A stretch of DNA of 64,000 bases. Source: Xenophilus sp. L33. GTDB taxonomy: Bacteria; Pseudomonadota; Gammaproteobacteria; Burkholderiales; Burkholderiaceae_C. Below, in pieces: positions 52,596 through 61,799 of this stretch; positions within the stretch are counted from its first letter, which is position 1; the number at the start of each line of letters is the position of its first letter. A model generated the notes under the pieces. It worked only from the letters and a program-made list of their open reading frames with translations. It had not been told where the DNA came from and searched no databases. The stretch is taken from positions 1-64,000 of the forward strand of contig NZ_LMUW01000023.1 in NCBI RefSeq assembly GCF_009765735.1, written 5' to 3'. The position numbers and the translations under genes are program-made.

Positions 52596-53108
52596 ATGCA
52601 CGTTTCCCAGACCCTGCGTCGCCTCGCCCAAGCGGCGATGCTCCTGTCCGCGCTCTGCCTGGCCGCCTGCGGCAGCCGCCCGGCCTTCGACCGCTCGGTG
52701 CCAGGCCAGCTCAGCAGCGCCACCGGCGGACCGTCGGCCGGCCGCAACCCTGCCCCACCGCCCTCGAACGCCACCACGCCGCGCGCCTACCGGGTCGACG
52801 CCGCGAAGCATCTCTACGCGCTCAACCGCGACCGCATCTACGCCGGCAAGCTGCCGCCGCTGCTCTACGCGGTCGGCACGCTGCAGGTGCGGCTGGATGC
52901 GAAGGGCCAGGTGCTGTCGATGCACTGGGCCCGTGCGCCGAGCCACGCGCCCGAGGTCATCGCCGAGATCGAGCGCACCGTGCTCGCCGCCGCGCCCTAC
53001 CCGGCCCCGACGCAGATGGGCGGCGTCACCTGGACCGACACCTGGCTGTGGGACGAAGGCGGGCATTTCCAGCTCGATACCTTGAGCGAAGGACAGCTGC
53101 AGGAATAG
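52596..53108 (+). CDS. Lipoprotein with TonB-C-like domain, unknown function
   Basis: A 170-residue lipoprotein with lipobox LAAC (about residue 24) and a Pro/Ser/Gly-rich linker to about residue 65. The C-terminal half has the shape of a TonB C-terminal domain: LQVRLDAKGQVLSMHWARAP, then helix VIAEIERTVLAAAPYPAP. The assignment is tentative. It lies on the plus strand inside the urate cluster, divergent from xdhC and convergent with uraH, and is probably not part of that pathway. Confidence 0.65.
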   Translation: MHVSQTLRRLAQAAMLLSALCLAACGSRPAFDRSVPGQLSSATGGPSAGRNPAPPPSNATTPRAYRVDAAKHLYALNRDRIYAGKLPPLLYAVGTLQVRLDAKGQVLSMHWARAPSHAPEVIAEIERTVLAAAPYPAPTQMGGVTWTDTWLWDEGGHFQLDTLSEGQLQE

Positions 53109-53110
53109 CG

Positions 53111-53473
53111 TCAGGAGCCGCGGTAGGTCGCGTACGACCACGGGCTCACCAGCAGCGGCACGTGGTAGTGCTGGTCGGCATGCGCGACGCCGAAGTCCAG
53201 CGCCACCCGGTTCAGGAAGTTCGGCTCCGGCAAGCTCACGCCGCGGGCCTTGAAGTAGCCGGCGACATCGAACACCAGCCGGTAGGTGCCGGTTCTGAGC
53301 GACTGGTTGTCGTAGAGCGGCCCGTCGCTGCGGCCGTCGGCATTCAGATGGAAGCGCCGCACCAGCGTGGCGCGCGCGTCCTCGCCGGTACCGTCGGTGG
53401 TGAACAGCGCCACCTCCATGCCGGCCGCCGGGCCGCCGTGCATGGTGTCCAGGACGTGTGTGCTCAATCCCAT
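53111..53473 (-). CDS. uraH: 5-hydroxyisourate hydrolase
   Basis: Opens 5-hydroxyisourate to OHCU, the step after PuuD. A 120-residue transthyretin-like protein with the family ends STHVLD at the N-terminus and YRGS at the C-terminus, plus HYHVPLLVSPWSYATYRG. The frame is open far upstream, but that is a shadow of puuE and the GntR gene. It is divergent from the GntR gene; the shared operator lies 43 bp before its start. Confidence 0.95.
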   Translation of the reverse strand: MGLSTHVLDTMHGGPAAGMEVALFTTDGTGEDARATLVRRFHLNADGRSDGPLYDNQSLRTGTYRLVFDVAGYFKARGVSLPEPNFLNRVALDFGVAHADQHYHVPLLVSPWSYATYRGS

Positions 53474-53515
53474 CGGAAAGCTCCTTGATGCATTGGGGAA
53501 ATTACGGTCGACAAA

Positions 53516-53527
53516 AGTGTATACAGT
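53516..53527. promoter_or_regulatory. AGTGTATACAGT near-palindrome between uraH and gntR
   Basis: Differs by one base from the perfect palindrome at 51656-51667 and is preceded by the same AAA. It lies 43 bp from the uraH start and 19 bp from the GntR start, so one bound dimer could control both directions and the gene's own expression. Confidence 0.65.
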
Positions 53528-53546
53528 TATCGGCTTTGGGTCTATC

Positions 53547-54221
53547 ATGAAAAACATGGACTCGACCACCACCCGCGGCATCGTCGACGCGCTGACAAAA
53601 GCCATTGTCGAACACCGGCTGCAGCCCGGAAGCAAGCTGGCCGAGCAGAAGCTGGCCGACCACTTCGGCGTCTCCCGCACGCTGGTGAGGCAAGCCTTGT
53701 TCCAGCTTTCGCAGAACCGCCTGATCCGCCTCGAGCCGGCACGCGGCGCCTTCGTCGCGGCACCCGCGGTCGACGAGGCGCGCCAGGTCTTCGCGGTGCG
53801 CCGCATGCTCGAGGCCGAGATGACCCGCGCCTTCGTCCGCACCGTGACGCCAGCCAAGATCAAGGCGCTGCGCGAGCACGTCGCGCTCGAGAAGTCGGCG
53901 GTCGCCGGTGAAGACGTCCCCGGCCGCACCGAGCTGCTCGGCGACTTCCACGTGCGCATGGCCGAGCTCATGGGCAACACGGTGCTGGCGCAGATCCTCG
54001 GCGAGCTGATCTCGCGCTGCGCCCTCATCACGCTGATGTACCAGACGGCCAGCGCCGCCGAGCATTCCAACGACGAGCACGCCGACATCGTCAAGGCGCT
54101 GGCGGCCCGCGACGAGGAGCGTGCGGTGCGCCTCATGAACGAACACCTCGAGCACGTCGAAGCCAACCTCACCTTCGACCGCAAGATTCCCACCAACGAC
54201 ATCTCACTGGCACTGTCATGA
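53547..54221 (+). CDS. GntR-family regulator (FCD), probable urate/allantoin pathway regulator
   Basis: A 224-residue GntR/FCD regulator with a winged helix (EQKLADHFGVSRTLVRQALFQL) and a C-terminal FCD domain with histidines in DFHVRMAE and DEHADIV. ATG 53547 or 53556 may be used; neither has a strong ribosome site. It overlaps puuE by ATGA, so it is part of the allantoin operon. The ligand is probably a urate or allantoin derivative (inferred). Confidence 0.88.
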   Translation: MKNMDSTTTRGIVDALTKAIVEHRLQPGSKLAEQKLADHFGVSRTLVRQALFQLSQNRLIRLEPARGAFVAAPAVDEARQVFAVRRMLEAEMTRAFVRTVTPAKIKALREHVALEKSAVAGEDVPGRTELLGDFHVRMAELMGNTVLAQILGELISRCALITLMYQTASAAEHSNDEHADIVKALAARDEERAVRLMNEHLEHVEANLTFDRKIPTNDISLALS

Positions 54222-55183
54222 CCGATCAAGCCCAAGACCTCGACCGCCAACCGGCCGTCTACCCGCGCGACATGGTCGGCTACGGCCGCAACGTGCCGCA
54301 TGCCCAATGGCCGAACCAGGCCAGGGTCGCGCTGCAGTTCGTCCTCAACTACGAGGAAGGCGGCGAGAACAATCCGCTGCACGGCGACCCGACGTCCGAG
54401 ACCTTCCTGTCGGAACTGGTCACGGCGCAGGCCTACGAGAACCGCCACATGACGATGGAGTCGATGTACGAATACGGCTCCCGCGCCGGCGTCTGGCGCA
54501 TCCTTCGCGAGTTCGAGTCGCGCGGCCTGTCGATGACGATCTTCGGCGTCGGCATGGCGCTGCAGCGCTACCCCGAGCTGCTCGAGACCTTCATGAAGAA
54601 CGGCTACGAGATCGCCAACCACGGCCTGCGCTGGATCCACTACCAGAACCTGCCGATCGCCACCGAGAAGCGCCACATCGACCTCGGCACCCACGTGCTG
54701 CGCGACATGACCGGCGGCCAGTGGCCGCTCGGCTGGTACACCGGCCGCGACAGCCCCAACACGCGCCGCCTGGTGGTCGACCAGGGCAGCTACGAATACG
54801 ACAGCGACTACTACGGCGACGACCTGCCCTTCTGGATGCAGGTCGCTAAAACCGACGGCACGGTGGTGCCGCATCTGGTGGTGCCCTACTCGCTCGACAC
54901 CAACGACATGCGCTTCGTGCAGGCCCAGGGATTCAACACCGGCGACCACTTCTTCAACTACCTGAAGGACAGCTTCGACGCCCTCTACGCCGAAGGCGAG
55001 ACCGCGCCGAAGATGATGAGCATCGGCATGCACTGCCGCCTGCTCGGCAAGCCGGGCCGCATCGGCTCGCTCATGCGCTTCCTCGACTACGTGCAGGGCC
55101 ACGAGCGGGTCTGGATCTGCCGCCGCATCGACATCGCCCGGCACTGGAAGGCGGTGCATCCGTTCACGCCCACCGGAGCCTGA
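54218..55183 (+). CDS. puuE: Allantoinase, polysaccharide-deacetylase type
   Basis: Hydrolyses allantoin to allantoate. A 321-residue PuuE with the family N-terminus YPRDMVGYGRNVPHAQWPNQARVA, the metal region EIANHGLRWIHYQ and GWYTGRDSPNTR. It is unrelated in fold to the amidohydrolase allantoinase AllB. It lies between the GntR gene and the UraD fusion, and overlaps the former by ATGA. Confidence 0.95.
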   Translation: MTDQAQDLDRQPAVYPRDMVGYGRNVPHAQWPNQARVALQFVLNYEEGGENNPLHGDPTSETFLSELVTAQAYENRHMTMESMYEYGSRAGVWRILREFESRGLSMTIFGVGMALQRYPELLETFMKNGYEIANHGLRWIHYQNLPIATEKRHIDLGTHVLRDMTGGQWPLGWYTGRDSPNTRRLVVDQGSYEYDSDYYGDDLPFWMQVAKTDGTVVPHLVVPYSLDTNDMRFVQAQGFNTGDHFFNYLKDSFDALYAEGETAPKMMSIGMHCRLLGKPGRIGSLMRFLDYVQGHERVWICRRIDIARHWKAVHPFTPTGA

Positions 55184-55184
55184 C

Positions 55185-56966
55185 ATGCCGCTCACCATCG
55201 ACCAGCTCAATGCGGCCTCGCCGGCCGAGGCCGTGGCCCTGCTCGACGGCATCTACGAGCATTCGCCCTGGGTCGCCGAAACCGCGCTGGCCTCGCGGCC
55301 CTTCCGATCGCTGCAGCACCTGAAGCACGCGATGGCGCGCGCCGTCGCCGACGCCACGCCCGAGCGGCAGCTGGGCCTCATCCGCGCCCACCCCGAGCTG
55401 GCCGGCAAGGCGATGGAGAGCAAGTCGCTCACTGCCGAATCCACCCACGAGCAGAGCAAGGCCGGCCTCACCAGTTGCACGCCCGAAGAACTGGCGCGCA
55501 TCCGCGAGCTGAACGCGGCTTACGGCGCGAAGTTCGGCTTCCCGTTCATCCTGGCGGTGCGCGGACCGCGCGGCCAGGGCCTCGCCAAGGCCGAGATCCT
55601 CGCCACCTTCGAGCGCCGGCTGCACCACCATCCGGACTTCGAGCGCGGCGAGGCGCTGCGCAACATCCATCGCATCGCCGAGATCCGCCTGGACGACAAG
55701 TTCGACCAGCCGCCGACGCTCGGCAACGAGGTCTGGGACTGGCAGGAACAGCTGGCGGTCCACACCGATCCCGGCTACGCCGAACTGGGCCAGCTCACGG
55801 TCACCTACCTCACCGACGCCCACCGCGCCTGCGCCGCGCAGATCGCGCAGCAGATGCGCGAGGCCGGCTTCGACACCGTGAACATCGACGCGGTCGGCAA
55901 CGTGGTCGGCCGCTACGAAGGCGCCACGCCGGACGCCCGCACCCTCCTCACCGGCTCGCACTACGACACGGTGCGCAACGGCGGCAAGTACGACGGCCGG
56001 CTCGGCATCTTCGTGCCGCTGGCCTGCGTGCGCGAACTGGCGCTCCAGAAGCGCCGCCTGCCCTTCGCCTTCGAGGTGGTCGGCTTCGCGGAAGAAGAAG
56101 GCCAGCGCTACAAGGCGACCTTCCTCGGCTCCGGCGCGCTCATCGGCCACTTCGACACCACCTGGCTCGACCAGAAGGACGCCGACGGCATCACCATGCG
56201 CGAAGCGCGCCAGCATGCCGGGTTGCTCGACGCCGATATCCCCAAGCTGCAGCGCGATCCGTCGAAGTACCTCGGCTTCGTCGAGGTCCACATCGAGCAG
56301 GGCCCGGTGCTGACCGAACTCGACCTGCCGCTCGGCATCGTGACCTCGATCAACGGCAGCGTGCGCTACGTCGGCGAAGTGATCGGCATGGCCAGCCATG
56401 CCGGCACGACGCCGATGGACCGGCGCCGCGACGCCGCCGCCGCGGTGGCCGAGCTGATCCTGTTCGCCGAACAGCGCGCTGCGAAAGACGGCGACTCGGT
56501 CGCCACCGTCGGCATGCTCGAAGTGCCCAACGGCTCGATCAACGTGGTGCCCGGACGCTGCAAGTTCAGCCTCGACCTGCGCGCGCCCGACAACGAACAG
56601 CGCGACGCCATGGCCACCGACGTGCTGGCCGCGCTGAAGGACATCTGCGAGCGCCGCAGCGTGCGCTACACGCTCGAGGAAACCATGCGCGCCGCCGCCG
56701 CGCCGAGCGCGCCCGAATGGCAGCGGCGCTGGGAAAAGGCGGTCGACACGCTCGGCGTGCCGCTCTTCCGCATGCCCAGCGGCGCCGGCCACGACGCCAT
56801 GAAGCTGCACGAGGTGATGCCGCAGGCCATGCTCTTCGTGCGCGGCATCAACTCCGGCATCAGCCACAACCCGCTCGAATCGAGCACCAACGACGACATG
56901 CAGCTGGCCGTGCAGGCCTTCCAGCTGCTGCTGGACAACCTGGCCGCCGAAACCGCAACACCATGA
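55185..56966 (+). CDS. uraD-allC: Fusion of OHCU decarboxylase and allantoate amidohydrolase
   Basis: A 593-residue two-domain enzyme. Residues 1-170 are OHCU decarboxylase, with the catalytic HPEL (His69) and KFGFPFI (116-122). Residues 185-590 are an M20-type amidohydrolase, with metal motifs SHYDTV (258-263), GGKYDGRLG, EEEGQRY and HIEQGP, closest to allantoate amidohydrolase. Thus one chain makes allantoin from OHCU and later hydrolyses allantoate, while PuuE, encoded immediately upstream, does the middle step. A ureidoglycolate amidohydrolase is an alternative for the second half. Confidence 0.9.
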   Translation: MPLTIDQLNAASPAEAVALLDGIYEHSPWVAETALASRPFRSLQHLKHAMARAVADATPERQLGLIRAHPELAGKAMESKSLTAESTHEQSKAGLTSCTPEELARIRELNAAYGAKFGFPFILAVRGPRGQGLAKAEILATFERRLHHHPDFERGEALRNIHRIAEIRLDDKFDQPPTLGNEVWDWQEQLAVHTDPGYAELGQLTVTYLTDAHRACAAQIAQQMREAGFDTVNIDAVGNVVGRYEGATPDARTLLTGSHYDTVRNGGKYDGRLGIFVPLACVRELALQKRRLPFAFEVVGFAEEEGQRYKATFLGSGALIGHFDTTWLDQKDADGITMREARQHAGLLDADIPKLQRDPSKYLGFVEVHIEQGPVLTELDLPLGIVTSINGSVRYVGEVIGMASHAGTTPMDRRRDAAAAVAELILFAEQRAAKDGDSVATVGMLEVPNGSINVVPGRCKFSLDLRAPDNEQRDAMATDVLAALKDICERRSVRYTLEETMRAAAAPSAPEWQRRWEKAVDTLGVPLFRMPSGAGHDAMKLHEVMPQAMLFVRGINSGISHNPLESSTNDDMQLAVQAFQLLLDNLAAETATP

Positions 56967-58189
56967 CCGACTACGCCCGACTCGACGCCTGGATCGACGC
57001 CCACTTCGACGAGGAAGTCCGCTTCCTCCAGGAACTGGTGCGCGTGCCGACCGACACGCCGCCCGGCAACAACGCGCCGCATGCCGAGCGCACCGCCGAG
57101 CTGCTGCAGGGCTTCGGCCTCGAAGCCGAAAAGCACCCGGTGCCGGCCCAGGAGGTCAAGGACTACGGCCTCGAGTCGATCACCAACCTGATCGTGCGCC
57201 GCCGCTACGGCGACGGCGGCCGCACCGTGGCGCTGAACGCCCACGGCGACGTCGTGCCGCCCGGCGAAGGCTGGAGCCACGACCCCTACGGCGGCGAGAT
57301 CGACGGCGGCAGCCTCTACGGCCGCGCCGCCGCGGTCAGCAAGAGCGACTTCGCCAGCTTCACCTTCGCGCTGCGGGCCCTCGAAGCGGTGGCGCGCCCC
57401 ACGCACGGCAGCATCGAGCTGCACTTCACCTACGACGAGGAATTCGGCGGCCTGCTCGGCCCCGGATGGCTGCTCTCGCAAGGCCTCACCAAGCCCGACC
57501 TGATGATCGCGGCCGGCTTCAGCTACGAGGTCGTGACCGCCCACAACGGCTGCCTGCAGATGGAAGTGACGGTGCACGGCAAGATGGCGCACGCCGCCAT
57601 CCCGGCGACCGGCATCGACGCGCTGCAGGGCGCGGTCCACATCCTGAACGCCCTCTACGCGCAGAACACGCTCTACCAGCAGGTGACGTCGCAGGTCGAG
57701 GGCATCACCCACCCGTACCTCAACGTCGGCCGCATCGAAGGCGGCACCAACACCAACGTCGTGCCCGGCAAGGTGGTGCTCAAGCTCGACCGCCGCATGA
57801 TCCCGGAAGAAGACCCGGTCGACGTCGAAGCCACGATCCGCCAGGTGATCGCCCGCGCCGCGGCCGAGATGCCCGGCATCACGGTCGACATCAAGCGCAT
57901 GCTGCTGGCCAACTCGATGCGCCCGCTGGCCGGCAACAAGCCGCTGGTCGAGGCGATCCAGAAGCACGGCCAGGCCGTCTTCGGCGAGCCGATCAAGGCC
58001 ATGGGCACGCCGCTCTACACCGACGTCCGCCTCTACGCCGAAGCCGGCATTCCGGGCGTCATCTACGGCGCCGGCCCGCGCACGGTGCTCGAGTCGCATG
58101 CCAAGCGCAACGACGAACGCGTGCTGCTCGAAGACCTGCGGCGCGCCACCAAGGTGATCGCACGGAGCCTGAGCGACCTGCTGGCCTGA
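56963..58189 (+). CDS. M20-family hydrolase, altered metal site
   Basis: A 408-residue M20 (ArgE/DapE-like) protein. The metal motif HGD (H94, D96), the E159-E160 pair in YDEEFGG and a C-terminal ESHAKRND are present, but the bridging-aspartate position of GRG-x2-D-x-K reads Val (GRAAAVSK, V125). It overlaps the UraD fusion by ATGA and is the last gene of the allantoin operon. It may act on a ureidoglycolate-type or N-carbamoyl intermediate, but the substrate is unproven. Confidence 0.78.
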   Translation: MTDYARLDAWIDAHFDEEVRFLQELVRVPTDTPPGNNAPHAERTAELLQGFGLEAEKHPVPAQEVKDYGLESITNLIVRRRYGDGGRTVALNAHGDVVPPGEGWSHDPYGGEIDGGSLYGRAAAVSKSDFASFTFALRALEAVARPTHGSIELHFTYDEEFGGLLGPGWLLSQGLTKPDLMIAAGFSYEVVTAHNGCLQMEVTVHGKMAHAAIPATGIDALQGAVHILNALYAQNTLYQQVTSQVEGITHPYLNVGRIEGGTNTNVVPGKVVLKLDRRMIPEEDPVDVEATIRQVIARAAAEMPGITVDIKRMLLANSMRPLAGNKPLVEAIQKHGQAVFGEPIKAMGTPLYTDVRLYAEAGIPGVIYGAGPRTVLESHAKRNDERVLLEDLRRATKVIARSLSDLLA

Positions 58190-58462
58190 GCCCCGCACGG
58201 TTAGACTTCGCCGCCATGCCCGCCCGCGCCCTGCTCCCGAACCACGCTGCACACGCAGTCCTGCCCCGCGTGGCAGAGGCTGCGCTGGCGTCGTTCCTGG
58301 CGCGCGCGGCCGACCGGTCGCTGATGCCCACACTTGTCCCGGCCCGGCGATCCGCTTCCTTCTCCTGACAGCGCACCCCATCGACCGCCGGGCCTGCCCA
58401 CCGCGCCAACGCGGCCGTCCGGCACACCGGGCGTGCCGCTTTCATCGAATGGAAAGCGTTTC
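58190..58462. other. Intergenic region upstream of rnk
   Basis: A 273-bp gap of normal GC with no convincing gene or repeat. A ribosome site for rnk (GGAAAG at 58451-58456) is the only clear element. Confidence 0.4.
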
Positions 58463-58864
58463 ATGCAAGCAACCCATCCCGGCGAGCGGACCCTCACCGA
58501 ACTCGACCACCGGCGCCTCTCCAAGCTGCCCGGGGACACCCTGCCCGCCGCGCTGGCGGACATCCTCGACCTCGCCGACGTCATCCGCTCACGCGAGATG
58601 CCGGCGGACATCGTCACCATGTATTCGCAGGTCGAACTGATCGACGTCGCGACCCGGCGGCCCCAGAAGCTGACGCTCTGCTTTCCGCGCGACTCGGCAC
58701 CGGCAGCCGGCCTGGTCTCGGTGCTGTCGCCGGTCGGCAGCGCGCTGCTCGGGCTCAAGGTCGGTGCCATCGCGCGCTGGCGGATGCCGGGCGGCGAAGA
58801 AGCGGCCTCGGAGGTGGTGGCCGTCGTCTACCAGCCGGAGGCCAGCGGCGACTACCTGACCTGA
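58463..58864 (+). CDS. rnk: Nucleoside diphosphate kinase regulator, Rnk family
   Basis: A 133-residue Rnk-type protein. The C-terminal GreA/GreB-C-like domain is seen in VSVLSPVGSALLGLKVG, and the N-terminal coiled-coil part is short. Members bind RNA polymerase or alter NDP kinase levels. ATG 58463 is preceded by GGAAAG. It is convergent with the BvgS-like kinase. Confidence 0.85.
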   Translation: MQATHPGERTLTELDHRRLSKLPGDTLPAALADILDLADVIRSREMPADIVTMYSQVELIDVATRRPQKLTLCFPRDSAPAAGLVSVLSPVGSALLGLKVGAIARWRMPGGEEAASEVVAVVYQPEASGDYLT

Positions 58865-58883
58865 GCGCGCGACGATGCCGCGG

Positions 58884-60962
58884 CTAGAGCGGCGCCACGG
58901 ATCCGTCCGCCATGCCCGCCAGCCGCGCGCGGATCGCCGAATCGAGCGCGCCCACGCTGGCCACGAGGTCGGCGAGCCGCGCCTTCACCTCGGCCGCGTC
59001 CGGTGCCTTGCACGCACGTTCGAGACGCTCGCAATCGCGGTCGACCTCGGCGGCGGCCACCAGGCGCGCCACGCCCTTGATGCGGTGCGCGCGGTCGGCC
59101 GCCTGCAGCCAATCGCCGGCCTCGACGGAGGCGACGAGTTCCTGCAGGTCGGCCTCGTTGGTGTCGAGCAGCACCTCCAGGAAGTGCACCTCGGTATCGA
59201 TGTCGCCGCCCGAGAAGCTGCGCATCGACAGCGCCGGCGTCTCGCCCGCCGCCGCAGGACCGTCACCGTCGGCCGCCAGGTGCCGCTGCAGCGCCGCCGA
59301 CAAGGCGTCGACGCTGAGCGGCTTCATCAGGCACTCGTCCATGCCGGCGGCCAGCGCGTGGCGCCGGTCTTCTTCCTGCACGTGCGCGGTGCAGCCGAGC
59401 ACCGGGCTGCGCGGCAGTCCCCGTTCGTGCTCGACGGCGCGGATCGCCTCCGCCAGCGCATAGCCGTCCATGGGCTGCATCGAGCAGTCGGTCAGCACCA
59501 GGTCGAAGCCGCCGTCGCGCCACAGCGCCAGCGCGCTCTCGCCGTCCTCGGCCAGTTCGCATTCCAGGCCCAGGTGCGCCAACTGGCGCTGCATCAGGAG
59601 CCGGTTGGCCGGATGGTCGTCGACCGCGAGCACCCTGAAGCCGCTCGCGTCCCACGCAGGCGCTGCCGGCCGGTCGCGCCCGTCGATCACCGGCTGGACC
59701 GCGTCGGGCGCCGGTGCCAGGGCCAGCCGGAAGCTGACCCGGACGCAGGTGCCCAGCCCGCGCTGGCTGCTCACCTCGACCTCGCCGCCCATGCGCGCGC
59801 TGAGCCGCTGCACGATCGGCAGGCCCAGGCCGGTGCCGCGGATCGCCCGCGGCCCCGCCGATTCGGCCTGGAAGAAGGGGCGGAACAGGTTCTCGACGTC
59901 TTCCGGCGCGATCCCGATGCCGGTGTCCTCGACCTCGAGCAACAGGAATTCGTCGTCGCCGACCCGCGCCACGCGCCGCAGCCAGATCGTCACCGTGCCG
60001 GCGTCGGTGTACTTGATCGCGTTGCTCACCAGGTTGTTGGCGATCTGCTTGAAGCGGGCCGCGTCGACCCGATGCCATTCGCCGATCGACGGATCGAACT
60101 CGACCTGCATCGCCAGCCCGCGCTGCCGCGCCAGGCCCTGGAAGACCTGCGCGACCTCGCTGACCAGCGGCCGCAGCCGGGCCGTTGCCAGCACGATCTC
60201 CAAGCCGCCAGCCTCGATCTTCGAGATGTCGAGGATGTCGTCGATCAGCCCCAGCAGGGCCTCGGCGGAGTCGCGCGCCAGCTCGGCCGAGTCGCGGTCG
60301 GCGGCGTTCAGCCGGCCTTCGCGCACCAGCAGGTCGAGCATGCCCATGACCGCGTTCATCGGCGTGCGGATCTCGTGGCTCATGGTGGCCAGGAAGTTCG
60401 ATTTGGCGCGGCTCGCGGCTTCGGCGCCGGTGCGTGCACTCTCGAGCTGCTCGATCAGGTGGTGCCGCTCGTTGACGTCGATCGCGCCGCTGACCAGCGC
60501 CACCGGCGCTTCGCCCTCGCACAGCGAGATCGGCGCGGCCCAGTGGAAGATCTTGTGCGTCCGGCCCTGGATCAGGACGTCGACGTCCTCGCTGATGGTG
60601 CCGCGCTCGGCCAGCAGCGCCAGGTAGCGCCTGTGCAGCACCTCCCGTTGCTCGCGGCCGACGTAGCCGAAGCTGGGCTCGACCACGGTCTTGCCGGTGA
60701 CCTCCTGGCGCGTGGTCTCGAACAGCTGCTCGAAGGCCACGTTGCAGAACAGCAGGCGCGCCTCGAGGTCGCGCACGCAGATGGCATGTGGAATGGCGTC
60801 CAGCATGGCGCGTTGGAAGGCCAGCTGGTCGCGCAGCTCGGCCTTGACCGCGACGCGGCTGCGCGCCTCGGCGCGCAACACCCGGTTGCGCCAGCCGAAC
60901 AGCAGCGCGCTCAGCAGCGCGCCGGCGGCGAAACACGCCGCCTGGACATGCCAGTCAGACAA
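58884..60962 (-). CDS. Hybrid sensor kinase, BvgS-like without periplasmic domains
   Basis: A 692-residue phosphorelay kinase: a membrane segment (about 8-24), a PAS domain (about 50-165), HisKA with H196 (MSHEIRTPMN), HATPase (NLVSNAIKYT, DTGIGI), a receiver with acceptor D492 (LTDCSMQPMDG) and an Hpt domain with H626 (AHRIKG). The receiver-Hpt part resembles Bordetella BvgS, but the Venus flytrap domains are missing, so any signal is probably sensed in the membrane or cytoplasm. The response regulator gene directly precedes it. Confidence 0.9.
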   Translation of the reverse strand: MSDWHVQAACFAAGALLSALLFGWRNRVLRAEARSRVAVKAELRDQLAFQRAMLDAIPHAICVRDLEARLLFCNVAFEQLFETTRQEVTGKTVVEPSFGYVGREQREVLHRRYLALLAERGTISEDVDVLIQGRTHKIFHWAAPISLCEGEAPVALVSGAIDVNERHHLIEQLESARTGAEAASRAKSNFLATMSHEIRTPMNAVMGMLDLLVREGRLNAADRDSAELARDSAEALLGLIDDILDISKIEAGGLEIVLATARLRPLVSEVAQVFQGLARQRGLAMQVEFDPSIGEWHRVDAARFKQIANNLVSNAIKYTDAGTVTIWLRRVARVGDDEFLLLEVEDTGIGIAPEDVENLFRPFFQAESAGPRAIRGTGLGLPIVQRLSARMGGEVEVSSQRGLGTCVRVSFRLALAPAPDAVQPVIDGRDRPAAPAWDASGFRVLAVDDHPANRLLMQRQLAHLGLECELAEDGESALALWRDGGFDLVLTDCSMQPMDGYALAEAIRAVEHERGLPRSPVLGCTAHVQEEDRRHALAAGMDECLMKPLSVDALSAALQRHLAADGDGPAAAGETPALSMRSFSGGDIDTEVHFLEVLLDTNEADLQELVASVEAGDWLQAADRAHRIKGVARLVAAAEVDRDCERLERACKAPDAAEVKARLADLVASVGALDSAIRARLAGMADGSVAPL

Positions 60963-60969
60963 GCGAGCC

Positions 60970-61602
60970 TCAGGCGATGAGCTGATGCGCGCGGGTGAAA
61001 TCGACCAGCTCGACCACGGTGCTGATGCCCAGCTTCTCGAAGATGCGGGTCTTGTAGCTGCTGATGGTCTTGTTGCTGATCAGGAGCGTCTCGGCGATCT
61101 CCTTGTTGCTCATGCCGCGGGCCAGGTATTGCAGCACCGTCAGCTCGCGGTCGGACAGCGAGGTCAGCAGCGCCTCCGGCTGGCTCGAGCCGCTCGGCCG
61201 GCCGTGCGCGGCCAGGGCCGAGGTCGGGAACATGTTGTAGCCCGCCAGGATGGTCTGGGCCGCCAGCACCACCGCCTGCATGTCCTCGTGCTTGCTCATG
61301 AAGCCGTTGGCGCCGGCCTGCACGGTGCGCACCGCGAAGATCGATTCCTGCTGCGCCGAGAGCACCAGGAGCTTGGTGGTCGGCTGCGAGCGCTTGACCC
61401 GCTCGATCAGGTCGAGGCCGCTCAGGCGCGGCAGGTCGAGGTCGAGGATGACCAGCGCCGGGCGGTGTTCGCGGATCAGGGCGAGCGCCGAAGGACCGTC
61501 CGCCGCCTCCGCGACGATCTCGAAGTCGTTGGTGGCCGCCAGGGCGGACCGGACCGCGAGCCGGATGGCCGGATGGTCGTCGACGATGATCACTGAATTC
61601 AT
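60970..61602 (-). CDS. BvgA-like NarL/FixJ response regulator
   Basis: A 210-residue response regulator. The receiver has VDDHPAIRLAV at the N-terminus and acceptor D54 (VILDLDLP), and the C-terminal LuxR-type helix-turn-helix has LSDRELTVLQYLARGMSNKEIAE and SNKTISSYKTRIFEKL. These segments are strikingly like Bordetella BvgA. ATG 61602 (MNSVIIVDD) is preferred over 61641. It is the partner of the BvgS-like kinase (7 bp apart) and lies at the edge of an AT-rich region holding candidate target sites. Confidence 0.92.
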   Translation of the reverse strand: MNSVIIVDDHPAIRLAVRSALAATNDFEIVAEAADGPSALALIREHRPALVILDLDLPRLSGLDLIERVKRSQPTTKLLVLSAQQESIFAVRTVQAGANGFMSKHEDMQAVVLAAQTILAGYNMFPTSALAAHGRPSGSSQPEALLTSLSDRELTVLQYLARGMSNKEIAETLLISNKTISSYKTRIFEKLGISTVVELVDFTRAHQLIA

Positions 61603-61799
61603 TTGGTGTTCCCCTGTTATTGGCTGATTGATGCCAGGCAAGCGCCGGAATTTTCATCATGGCGCGCTGCGTCCGAGCAATTCAACTTGAATATGCGTCG
61701 CTTCTGTGCAAATGAAGGAGACATCTTGCACGGAAAAGTTTCTCGATTGCCAGTGCCAACAAGAAATCACTTGTAAAACACAAAGATTGACATGCGAAC

